The translations under genes and the position numbers were made by a program. Below are positions 28,414-35,054 of a stretch of 35,054 bases of DNA, piece after piece (the first letter of the stretch is position 1; each line of letters starts with the position of its first letter). Under the pieces are notes generated by a model that was given only the letters and a program-made list of their open reading frames with translations, ran no database searches and had not been told where the DNA came from. Source of the DNA: an uncultured Rhodospirillaceae bacterium (lineage in GTDB: Bacteria; Pseudomonadota; Alphaproteobacteria; Rhodospirillales; Magnetospirillaceae). The stretch covers positions 1-35,054 of the forward strand of contig CAJANL010000249.1 of assembly GCA_903941105.1 (NCBI GenBank), given 5' to 3'.

Positions 28414-30558
28414 GTGACGACAGCACCTACCGTTGAGCATCCGGTCATTGACATTGAATCCAAGGAACGCTTCATCAATCGGGAGCTGTCCTGGCTGGCA
28501 TTCAACGGCCGGGTGATCGAGGAGGCGTTCAACCGTCGCCACCCCCTGCTGGAGCGGCTGCGCTTCCTGTCCATCTCGGCCGCCAACCTCGATGAGTTCT
28601 ACATGGTGCGTGTCGCCGGTCTCAAAGGCCAGGTTGATGCCGGCGTCATGACCACCAGCCAGGACGGCCTCACCCCCGCCCAGCAGCTGACCGCCATCAA
28701 TACCCAGGCGGCGGTGCTGCTGTCGGCGCAAAAGAGTTGCTGGCGCGAGTTGCGCGACGAATTGCGCGGCGCCGGCATCGCGGTGATCGATGCCGCCGAA
28801 CTGGCGCAAACCGATATGAAGTGGCTGGAAACCCGCTTCATGGAGCATGTCTTCCCGGTGCTGACGCCGCTGGCCATCGATCCGGCGCACCCGTTCCCAT
28901 TCCTGCCCAATGGCGGCCTGTCGCTGGTGCTGCACCTGTTCCGGCTGGATGACGGCGAGGTGTTGCGCGCCCTGGTGCCCATGCCGCACCAGATCGAACG
29001 CTTCATCCGGTTGCCCGGCGAGGCCATCCGCTTCCTGCCGCTGGAAGATCTGGTGACACTGTTTCTCGACCGCCTGTTCCCCGGTTTCCGTGTCGAGGGC
29101 ATGGGGATGTTCCGGGTCATCCGCGACAGCGAGATGGACATCGACGAAGAGGCCGAGGATCTGGTGCGGGTGTTCGAATCGGCGCTGAAGCGGCGGCGGC
29201 GCGGTCATGTCATCCGCCTGACCTTCAATGCCGGCATTCCCGACGACCTCAAGAGCCTGGTCGTCGCCGAGATGCACGTGGCCGAGTCGGACGTGTTCGA
29301 GCTGGACGGCGTGATGGGGCTGGTCGACACCAAGCAGGTCATCACCGACGAGCGCCCCGATCTGTTGTTTCCCCCCTATAACGCCCGGTTCCCCGAACGC
29401 ATCCGTGATTTCGGCGGCGATTGCTTCGCCGCCATCCGCAAGAAGGACATCGTCGTTCACCATCCCTTCGAGAGCTTCGACGTGGTGGTTCAGTTCATCC
29501 GCCAGGCGGCGCACGACCCGGCGGTGGTGGCGATCAAGCAGACTCTCTACCGCACCTCCAAGGACAGCCCCATCGTCAAGGCGCTGGTCGAGGCGGCGGA
29601 AGCCGGCAAGTCGGTGACCGCCATGGTCGAGCTGAAGGCCCGCTTCGACGAGGAGGCCAATATCCGCTGGGCCCGCGACCTGGAGGCGGCCGGTGCCCAG
29701 GTGGTGTTTGGCTTCCTTGAGTTGAAGACCCACGCCAAGATCTCGCTGGTGGTGCGGCGCGAGGGCGGCGGGCTGGTGTCCTACGTCCATTTCGGCACCG
29801 GCAACTACCACCCCATCACCGCCAAGGTCTACACCGACCTGTCCTATTTCACCTGCGACCCGACCCTGTGCCGCGACGCCTCGAAGGCCTTCAACTACAT
29901 GACCGGCTACGCCCTGCCGGACAAGATGGAGAAGCTGGCCATCGCACCGCTCTATCTGCGCAAGAAGCTGATGTCGCTGATCGAGGATGAGACCGCCTTC
30001 GCCAAGGCGGGCAAGCCGGCGGCCATCTGGCTGAAGATGAACTCGCTGGTGGACGACAAGCTGATCGACGCCCTTTACCGCGCCTCGCAGGCCGGAGTCG
30101 AGATCGACCTCATCATCCGCGGTATCTGCTGTCTGCGGCCCGGCGTGAAGGGGCTGTCCGACAACATCCGGGTGAAGACCATCGTCGGGCGCTTCCTGGA
30201 GCATTCGCGGATCATGGTGTTCGGCGCCGGCCAGCGGCTGCCGTCGCGGCAGGCCAAGATCTTCATCTCCTCGGCCGACTGGATGCCGCGCAACATGGAT
30301 TGGCGGGTCGAGACCCTGGTGCCCATCGAGAACACCACGGTGCACCGCCAGATCCTCGAACAGATCATGGCGGCCAACCTCAAGGACAAGGCGCAGAGCT
30401 GGGTGCTGGGGGCGGATGGTACCTATGTGCGCGAGCCCGATGAGGACGGCGCCTTCAACGCCCATACCTATTTCATGACCAACCCGTCGCTATCGGGCCG
30501 CGGCAGCGCCCTGGTGAAGACCCGGTCGCCCAAGCGGCTGCGTGACATGCGCGAGTAG
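28414..30558 (+). CDS. ppk: Polyphosphate kinase (PPK1)
   Basis: PPK1 makes polyphosphate from ATP, reversibly. The 714-residue product has the family length: [15 protein letters not shown] near the N terminus, the head and PLD-like C-terminal domains, and both catalytic histidines, H440 in LKTHAKISL (E. coli H435) and H597 in [10 protein letters not shown] (H592). Also present are [26 protein letters not shown] and [16 protein letters not shown] 28414 has GGAG seven bases upstream. The ppx gene begins 4 bases after the stop, so they form one transcription unit for polyphosphate turnover. Confidence 0.97.
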   Translation: MTTAPTVEHPVIDIESKERFINRELSWLAFNGRVIEEAFNRRHPLLERLRFLSISAANLDEFYMVRVAGLKGQVDAGVMTTSQDGLTPAQQLTAINTQAAVLLSAQKSCWRELRDELRGAGIAVIDAAELAQTDMKWLETRFMEHVFPVLTPLAIDPAHPFPFLPNGGLSLVLHLFRLDDGEVLRALVPMPHQIERFIRLPGEAIRFLPLEDLVTLFLDRLFPGFRVEGMGMFRVIRDSEMDIDEEAEDLVRVFESALKRRRRGHVIRLTFNAGIPDDLKSLVVAEMHVAESDVFELDGVMGLVDTKQVITDERPDLLFPPYNARFPERIRDFGGDCFAAIRKKDIVVHHPFESFDVVVQFIRQAAHDPAVVAIKQTLYRTSKDSPIVKALVEAAEAGKSVTAMVELKARFDEEANIRWARDLEAAGAQVVFGFLELKTHAKISLVVRREGGGLVSYVHFGTGNYHPITAKVYTDLSYFTCDPTLCRDASKAFNYMTGYALPDKMEKLAIAPLYLRKKLMSLIEDETAFAKAGKPAAIWLKMNSLVDDKLIDALYRASQAGVEIDLIIRGICCLRPGVKGLSDNIRVKTIVGRFLEHSRIMVFGAGQRLPSRQAKIFISSADWMPRNMDWRVETLVPIENTTVHRQILEQIMAANLKDKAQSWVLGADGTYVREPDEDGAFNAHTYFMTNPSLSGRGSALVKTRSPKRLRDMRE

Positions 30559-30562
30559 GGAC

Positions 30563-32047
30563 ATGAAGATCAGGCTGCGTCAGGACCCTGTCGGCATCGT
30601 CGACATCGGCTCCAACTCCATACGCCTGTGTGTCTACGACAGCGCCCAACGGGTGCCGATTCCGCTGTTCAACGAGAAGGCGGTGTGCGGCCTGGGGCTG
30701 GGGCTGGGCAAGAGCGGGCGGCTCAATCCCGAGGGTGTCCAGGCGGCGCTGGCGGCGGTGGGGCGCTTCGTCGGGCTGTGCCGCGCCATGCACGTCGAGC
30801 GGCTCGACATCCTGGCCACCGCGGCGGTGCGCGACGCCACCGACGGCAGCTCGTTCGTGGCCGAGATCGAGCGGCGCTACGACGTCGAGGTCAAGGTGCT
30901 TTCCGGCGGGCAGGAGGCCAAGCTGGCGGCCATGGGAGTGCTGTGCGGCAGCCCCGATGCCGACGGTCTGGTGGCCGATATCGGCGGTGGCTCGCTGGAG
31001 CTGGTCACGGTGCAGGATGGCGATTTCGGCCAGCATGTAACCATGCCGCTCGGCCTGTTGCGGCTGGCGGAGGCGTCCGGCGACGATCGCGGCCGCGCCG
31101 GGCAACTGGTGGAAAAACATCTGGCCGGCATCGACTGGCTCAAGCAGGCCAAGGGCCGCAGCCTCTACGCCGTGGGCGGCGCCTGGCGCTCCATTGCCCG
31201 GATCTGCATCGCCCAGACCCAACACCCGCTGACCGTGCTGGACAATTTCTCGCTGCCCACCCGGGACGCGCTGCGCATCCTCGATCTGGTGTCGGCCCAG
31301 AGCAGGAAGTCGCTGGAAAAGGTGCCGGGGGTTTCCAAGAAGCGAGTCAGTTCGTTGCCTCTGGCGGCGCTGGTGCTGGAACGGGTCATCCGGAGCGTGT
31401 CGCCGAGCCGGCTGGTGTTCTCCATCTACGGCATGCGCGAGGGGCAGTTCTACAAGCGTCTGCCGGACAAGCTGAGGCGCGAGGATCCGCTGCTGTCGGT
31501 CTGCCGGCAGATGGCGTCGCTGAGTTCGCGCTTCCCCGAGCACGGCGACGAACTGATAACCTGGATGGCGCCGCTGTTTCCCGAGGCCGACGATCACCGG
31601 GCGCGATTGCGTCATGCCGCCTGTCTGGTGTCCGACATCTTCTGGAACGAGCATCCCGATTATCGGGCCGAGCAGGCGTTCCTTCGGGTTCTCCGGCTGC
31701 CCTTCATGGGGGTCGGTCACCGCGACCGCGCCGCCATCGCCTTCACCGTGTTCCAGCGCTACCAGGGCGACGAGGACAATCCCATGGCGCAGCGGACGGT
31801 GCAGTTGCTCGACGAGGACAGCCTGAAGCACTGCCGCATCGCCGGGCTGGCGCTGCGCCTGGCTCACACCCTGTCGGGCGGCGCTCCCAACCTGCTGCGC
31901 CGCACCCGGCTGGTGGTGGAAAAGGACGCGCTGGTGCTGGAACTCCCCGCCACCGAACCGGCCTTCGCCATCGAGATCGACCGCACCTTCGACCGCCTCG
32001 CCAAGGCGGTGGAGCGGGACGCGCTGGTGTTCAGGACGGTGGGATAG
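30563..32047 (+). CDS. ppx: Exopolyphosphatase / pppGpp phosphatase (Ppx/GppA)
   Basis: The 494-residue product has the ASKHA fold motifs of Ppx/GppA: VGIVDIGSNSIRLCVYD near the N terminus, RDATDGSSFV, VADIGGGSLELVTV, and YAVGGAWRSIARI. A long C-terminal region (about 310-494) is HD-domain-like, as in larger Ppx proteins. It releases phosphate from polyphosphate ends, and relatives act on pppGpp. ATG 30563 is chosen because the family sequence starts ten residues later; an in-frame start at 30542 lies within ppk. It forms a two-gene operon with ppk. Confidence 0.93.
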   Translation: MKIRLRQDPVGIVDIGSNSIRLCVYDSAQRVPIPLFNEKAVCGLGLGLGKSGRLNPEGVQAALAAVGRFVGLCRAMHVERLDILATAAVRDATDGSSFVAEIERRYDVEVKVLSGGQEAKLAAMGVLCGSPDADGLVADIGGGSLELVTVQDGDFGQHVTMPLGLLRLAEASGDDRGRAGQLVEKHLAGIDWLKQAKGRSLYAVGGAWRSIARICIAQTQHPLTVLDNFSLPTRDALRILDLVSAQSRKSLEKVPGVSKKRVSSLPLAALVLERVIRSVSPSRLVFSIYGMREGQFYKRLPDKLRREDPLLSVCRQMASLSSRFPEHGDELITWMAPLFPEADDHRARLRHAACLVSDIFWNEHPDYRAEQAFLRVLRLPFMGVGHRDRAAIAFTVFQRYQGDEDNPMAQRTVQLLDEDSLKHCRIAGLALRLAHTLSGGAPNLLRRTRLVVEKDALVLELPATEPAFAIEIDRTFDRLAKAVERDALVFRTVG

Positions 32048-32098
32048 GCACGCGTGAAATAGGCACGGGCGCTATGCCTTCCCGCGGTGGCGCCGGGA

Positions 32099-32716
32099 TC
32101 AGTCGGCCATCAGGCTGAGGGCCTCGACCAGCGAGACCGGCTGGGCCGGAATGCCGGCCATGCCGAGGGCCTGGGCCAGGCCGGCCTGGGCGTGGCTGTA
32201 GACACCGCGCTGAATGGCGACCAGGGGAATGCGGGCTTCCTCTTCGCCTTCTCGCCAGCGACGGCAGGCATCGGCATCGGCCGAGAGGACGGCGCGGCAG
32301 GGCAGGGGACGGGCGGCGTGCAGAATGCAGGCGCCGTCTTCGAGCAGCGGGCAGGGCACCCGGGCCGTCTGCCACTTATCGGCCGAAAGTTGCGACAGCC
32401 GGACCTCGGCGGCGGTCTGGCGGGCCTTCAGCCGACGACGGGCGTCATCGGGCATGGCCGCGAACGCCTCGGCCAGAAGGTCTTCCTCGGCGGCGGTGAT
32501 ACCCACCACCTGATGGCAGCACCAGCCACAGCCCTTGCCGCAGGCGGCACCGGCCACCGCCTCGGCCACATGGGGTTGGGCGGATGCCTCGGCCATCACC
32601 GTGTCGGCGACGGCGATGGCGGCACGCGCCGCGGCTGCGAGCCCCTTGCCGAGGCCGTGGGTGGCGGCGATGCAGGCACGCTGCTGGATGTCGCCGAAAC
32701 GCAGCGGCTCGCTCAT
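32099..32716 (-). CDS. YkgJ family cysteine cluster protein
   Basis: The 205-residue product has the cysteine pattern of the YkgJ family, thought to bind zinc or an Fe-S cluster: CGKGCGWCCHQVVGIT (about 60-75) and CPLLEDGACILHAARPLPCR (about 125-144). The function is unknown. The start ATG 32716 overlaps the rnd stop (ATGA), so it is translated together with RNase D. The gene is convergent with ppx, with a 51-base gap holding no convincing terminator. Confidence 0.82.
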   Translation of the reverse strand: MSEPLRFGDIQQRACIAATHGLGKGLAAAARAAIAVADTVMAEASAQPHVAEAVAGAACGKGCGWCCHQVVGITAAEEDLLAEAFAAMPDDARRRLKARQTAAEVRLSQLSADKWQTARVPCPLLEDGACILHAARPLPCRAVLSADADACRRWREGEEEARIPLVAIQRGVYSHAQAGLAQALGMAGIPAQPVSLVEALSLMAD

Positions 32717-33924
32717 AGCTCGGCGTCAGCCGACGCGTCGACGAGAGCGGCCTCGACGGGCTCGACCGGCTCCAGCGGCACCAGTCGCAGGCGGCGGCCA
32801 TCGGTGCAGAAGCCGAGGCCGAGACGGCCGTGCTTGAGCTTCAGGGCATCGGCGCCGAACAGGTCGTAGCGCCAGCCCTGCAGGGCGGCGACGTTGGCCT
32901 TGTCGTCGGCGGCGATGGCCTCGATATCGGCGGCATTGGCCACCAGCTTGTTGGCGACGCCGTGCTCGTCGCATTTCATCTTGAGCAGGACCTTGAGCAG
33001 GTCGACCACCGGGCCGAGGCCCTTGGGCATGTCCACCCGCTCGGGCGCCGCCGGGCATTCGGCGTCGGGTATCGCCTGGCCGCGCGCCACGGCGTCCAGG
33101 ATGGACTGGCCCATGCGCCCCTCCACCAGCCCCTTGCCGATGCCACGGGTGCGCATCAGGTCGGCGGTGCCGGTGGGATGGTGCGCCGCGATCTCCAGCA
33201 GCATTTCATCGCGCAGCACCCGCTGGCGCGGCAGATCGCGCTCCTGAGCCTCGCGCTCGCGCCAGGCGGCCAGTTCGCGCAGGATGGCGAGGAAACGGGG
33301 GCTGGAGGAGCGCGGCTTGAGGCGGCGCCATGCCTCATCGGGATCGACGCGGTAGGTGCCGGGCTCGGCCAGCATGGCCATTTCGTCGGTCAGCCATTCG
33401 AGGCGGCCGTTCTTCTCCAGCTTGCGCACCAGTTTCTCGTAGGCGACGCGCAGATGGGTGACGTCGGCCAGGGCGTATTGGACCTGACGCTCGGACAGCG
33501 GGCGCAACGACCAGTCGGTGAAGCGCATGGATTTGTCGATACGGGCCTTCGCCAACTGGGTGGCGAGAGTCTCGTACCCCACCGAGTCGCCGAACCCGCA
33601 TACCATGGCCGCCACCTGGGTGTCGAACAGCGGCACGGGCACCGCGCCGGCCTGATGCAGGAAGATTTCCACGTCCTGACGGGCGGCGTGGAACACCTTC
33701 AGCACGTTGGTGTCGGCCATCAGCTCGTAGAGTGGCGTGAGGTCCATTCCGGGCGCCAGCGGGTCGATGGCGCGCGCCTCATCAGGGCCGCCAATCTGCA
33801 CCAGGCAGAGTTGCGGCCAAAACGTCTTCTCCCGCATGAATTCGGTGTCGACGGTGATGAACGTGGCGGACTTCAGCCGTTCACAGAAGGCGGCCAGCGA
33901 GGCGGTATCGGAGATCATCGGCAT
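32713..33924 (-). CDS. rnd: Ribonuclease D
   Basis: RNase D trims the 3' ends of tRNA precursors and other stable RNAs. The 403-residue product shows the DEDD exonuclease motifs: D26 and E28 in VDTEFMREKTFWP, the Asp of FHAARQDVEIFL, and the YALADVTHL region with the last catalytic residues. HRDC domains follow. ATG 33924 (peptide MPMISDTASL) is chosen with AAGAGCG upstream, since 19 codons of the longer frame run into the intergenic region. It is coupled to the YkgJ-type gene downstream. Confidence 0.94.
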   Translation of the reverse strand: MPMISDTASLAAFCERLKSATFITVDTEFMREKTFWPQLCLVQIGGPDEARAIDPLAPGMDLTPLYELMADTNVLKVFHAARQDVEIFLHQAGAVPVPLFDTQVAAMVCGFGDSVGYETLATQLAKARIDKSMRFTDWSLRPLSERQVQYALADVTHLRVAYEKLVRKLEKNGRLEWLTDEMAMLAEPGTYRVDPDEAWRRLKPRSSSPRFLAILRELAAWREREAQERDLPRQRVLRDEMLLEIAAHHPTGTADLMRTRGIGKGLVEGRMGQSILDAVARGQAIPDAECPAAPERVDMPKGLGPVVDLLKVLLKMKCDEHGVANKLVANAADIEAIAADDKANVAALQGWRYDLFGADALKLKHGRLGLGFCTDGRRLRLVPLEPVEPVEAALVDASADAEL

Positions 33925-33993
33925 GATCGCTCTTGATACACGCAGGACCCCCGCCGAAGCAAGCAGTCGACGCGAACGCAAGCGGACAATCGA

Positions 33994-34554
33994 TCACGGG
34001 CCGCAGCCAAAATCGGCGATGGCGCGCAGTGTCGCCAACTCGCGCCCCAGGCGTTCGCCATCCTGGTCGTGCCACAGCCGGCCGAACGGTCCCCTGGCAC
34101 CACAGGTGGCGCAGTCGCGCGCCTGGCCGTCGAGTGCCCGCTGGTAGGACATCGCTGCCTGCTCCATGCACCGGCGGCGAAGCTCCGTCGAGACCAGATC
34201 GACGAAGGCCAGTTTGAGGCGCAACGCCACCTGGGCCAGCGGGCAAGCGGGATGGGCCATGGGCAGCGCCAGCAACAGCGCCAGCGTCTCGTCGCCACGG
34301 CTGGTGGTGATGAAGCGGTCGCCGGTGCCGTAGGCGGCGAGGGTGCCGTCGTGCAGCATGTCCTCGACGCAGCCGACCACCACCTCGGCCACCGGGGTCC
34401 ACAGGTGGCCGGCGATGTCGTCGATGGCCATGCAGACGTCGTCGAGCGTCGCCGCCCCCCGTCGCGCCGTGCCCAGTGCCGCCAGCCAGATGAAATCGCG
34501 GGCCTCCATCCGGTGGGTCGGGACGGTGGCTTCGGTGTGGTGGACACGGCCCAT
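33994..34554 (-). CDS. Winged-helix-like hypothetical protein (PadR-like)
   Basis: The 186-residue protein is not a clear member of a named family. The first 80 residues (DFIWLAALGTARRGAATLDDVCMAIDDIAG ... DRFITTSRGDETLALLLALP in outline) have the helix-helix-wing layout of PadR-type regulators. A long C-terminal part ends with CATCG (a CxxC) and a basic-acidic helix. ATG 34554 has GAGGGGAAG upstream; a TTG at 34581 is less likely. The strong palindrome at 34576-34604 lies between its start and the likely promoter, so self-repression is an attractive guess. It lies 69 bases upstream of rnd on the same strand. Confidence 0.68.
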   Translation of the reverse strand: MGRVHHTEATVPTHRMEARDFIWLAALGTARRGAATLDDVCMAIDDIAGHLWTPVAEVVVGCVEDMLHDGTLAAYGTGDRFITTSRGDETLALLLALPMAHPACPLAQVALRLKLAFVDLVSTELRRRCMEQAAMSYQRALDGQARDCATCGARGPFGRLWHDQDGERLGRELATLRAIADFGCGP

Positions 34555-34575
34555 GGTGCTTCCCCTCGTCGAGAT

Positions 34576-34604
34576 ATGCAATTGCGACGCATTCGCAATT
34601 ACAT
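34576..34604 (-). promoter_or_regulatory. Operator-like inverted repeat upstream of the winged-helix gene
   Basis: AATTGCGA (34580-34587) and TCGCAATT (34593-34600) are perfect 8-base arms around CGCAT. The match extends to 12-base arms, ATG-x-AATTGCGA and TCGCAATT-x-CAT, with one mismatch. The element ends 21 bases before the ATG 34554 and overlaps the only likely promoter elements (TTGCGA as a weak -35). This is the geometry expected for an operator bound by a dimeric regulator. Confidence 0.55.
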
Positions 34605-34642
34605 CCTTTTAGGGGGATCCGATCGGCGTGTCAACCAATTCC

Positions 34643-34670
34643 CCCTCCCCCGCCCGCGGGCAGGGGAGGG
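34643..34670. repeat. Intergenic palindrome CCCTCCCC...GGGGAGGG
   Basis: CCCTCCCC (34643-34650) pairs with GGGGAGGG (34663-34670), and the centre is itself the palindrome GCCCGCGGGC (34652-34661). It looks like a dispersed GC-rich intergenic repeat. It lies in the 228-base gap (34555-34782) between the winged-helix gene and the GIY-YIG gene; with the operator and the REP element it explains most of that gap. Confidence 0.5.
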
Positions 34671-34718
34671 CCGCAGGGCTCCAAATCCAGATTACCAAGT
34701 CGTTTATTTCGACCCGTC

Positions 34719-34738
34719 ATGCCCGCGGAAGCGGGCAT
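34719..34738. repeat. REP-like hairpin downstream of the GIY-YIG gene
   Basis: ATGCCCGC-GGAA-GCGGGCAT is a perfect 8-bp stem with a GGAA tetraloop (34719-34738), within the common proteobacterial repeat form CGTCATGCCCGCG...GCGGGCATCCA. It lies 45 bases beyond the stop of the minus-strand GIY-YIG gene and may also serve as a transcription end. Its CGTCATGCCCG start is shared with the element at 867-914. Confidence 0.6.
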
Positions 34739-34782
34739 CCATACGGTGGTGATCTTCAGACGATGTCGTTATAGCGGTCCTG

Positions 34783-35046
34783 TCACTGCGGATTAAAACG
34801 CTGGATCATCTCAATCTTCCATGCCCTATTCCATTTTTTCATTTGTTTCTCGCGAAGAATGGCATCAGGAATTGTTTCGTGAAATTCATAATAGACTAAG
34901 AGATTGACGCAATATTTCTTCGTAAAACCATCGACAGCGTCCGTCTTGTGTTCCAAAATGCGACGAACAACGTCGCTGGTCACCCCGACATACAGGGTTC
35001 CATTCCGTCTACTTGCCAGAATGTATACACGTGGACGCCTCGTCAC
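34783..35046 (-). CDS. Small GIY-YIG nuclease-domain protein
   Basis: The 87-residue product is a stand-alone GIY-YIG domain (UvrC-type/URI fold). VYI and YVG are the GIY-YIG motifs (near residues 7-9 and 19-21), followed by R28/R29 in VVRRI, the catalytic Glu in LREKQMKKW, and an Asn near the end (FNPQ). The family is widespread, its role is uncertain, and it is often horizontally moved. The DNA here is clearly richer in A and T than the rest of the window, which suggests recent arrival. GTG 35046 is the only in-frame start before the window edge; the true start may be upstream, outside the window. Confidence 0.8.
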   Translation of the reverse strand: MTRRPRVYILASRRNGTLYVGVTSDVVRRILEHKTDAVDGFTKKYCVNLLVYYEFHETIPDAILREKQMKKWNRAWKIEMIQRFNPQ

Positions 35047-35054
35047 CGCGCTCA

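Noticed and set aside
28393..30465. Long minus-strand frame of 690 codons
   Set aside because: It is antisense to ppk, which has complete catalytic motifs; the minus frame shows none.
30473..31867. Long minus-strand frame of 464 codons
   Set aside because: It is antisense to ppx and has the composition of a shadow frame.
32048..32098. Possible terminator between ppx and the YkgJ-type gene
   Set aside because: Only a five-base GGCGC/GCGCC pairing with a long loop and no T-run is present.

Overview
The window is a GC-rich, densely packed piece of an alphaproteobacterial chromosome, most like a Magnetospirillum or related Rhodospirillales species. I infer this from codon use, the hdaA, ppk-ppx, rnd and purMN neighbourhoods, a clade-II type nos cluster in a GC-rich alphaproteobacterium, and the many multi-domain sensor kinases and chemoreceptors. 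No rRNA, tRNA, CRISPR array, IS element or phage module was seen. No stretch above 300 bases lacks a gene.

Region 1 (1-7850, + strand) is a nitrous-oxide-respiration accessory operon: the last codons of an upstream gene (possibly nosZ), a nosB-like membrane protein, nosD, nosG, nosH, nosF, nosL and nosY. A menA-type prenyltransferase and a bile-acid:sodium-symporter-family transporter follow without a break. From nosD onward consecutive genes share stop and start bases (nosF and nosL overlap by 19 bases). NosGH form a predicted quinol-oxidising Fe-S electron path, NosDFY and NosL serve copper-site maturation, and MenA would make the matching menaquinone.

Region 2 (7862-16325) is mostly signalling. 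A Cache-PAS histidine kinase lies downstream of pcaC-like and paaY-like genes on the minus strand. A PAS-MCP-PilZ chemoreceptor lies on the plus strand. A second Cache-PAS-PAS histidine kinase is cut in two by a single in-frame TGA.

Region 3 (16553-24251) holds a CoA-binding/O-acetylhomoserine sulfhydrylase fusion gene and a minus-strand set purM-purN-heptosyltransferase-apt-histidine kinase. The last kinase carries a FixL-like haem-PAS domain. The heptosyltransferase has a 60-base REP-type palindrome read in frame at its N terminus.

Region 4 (24387-33924) is conserved alphaproteobacterial housekeeping: a DUF2066 protein, a CDP-alcohol phosphatidyltransferase, an AI-2E-type permease, hdaA, a SixA-like phosphatase, ppk, ppx, a YkgJ-type cysteine-cluster protein and rnd.

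Region 5 (33994-35046) holds a winged-helix-like protein behind a strong operator-like palindrome, two repeat palindromes, and a small AT-richer GIY-YIG nuclease gene that may continue past the window edge.
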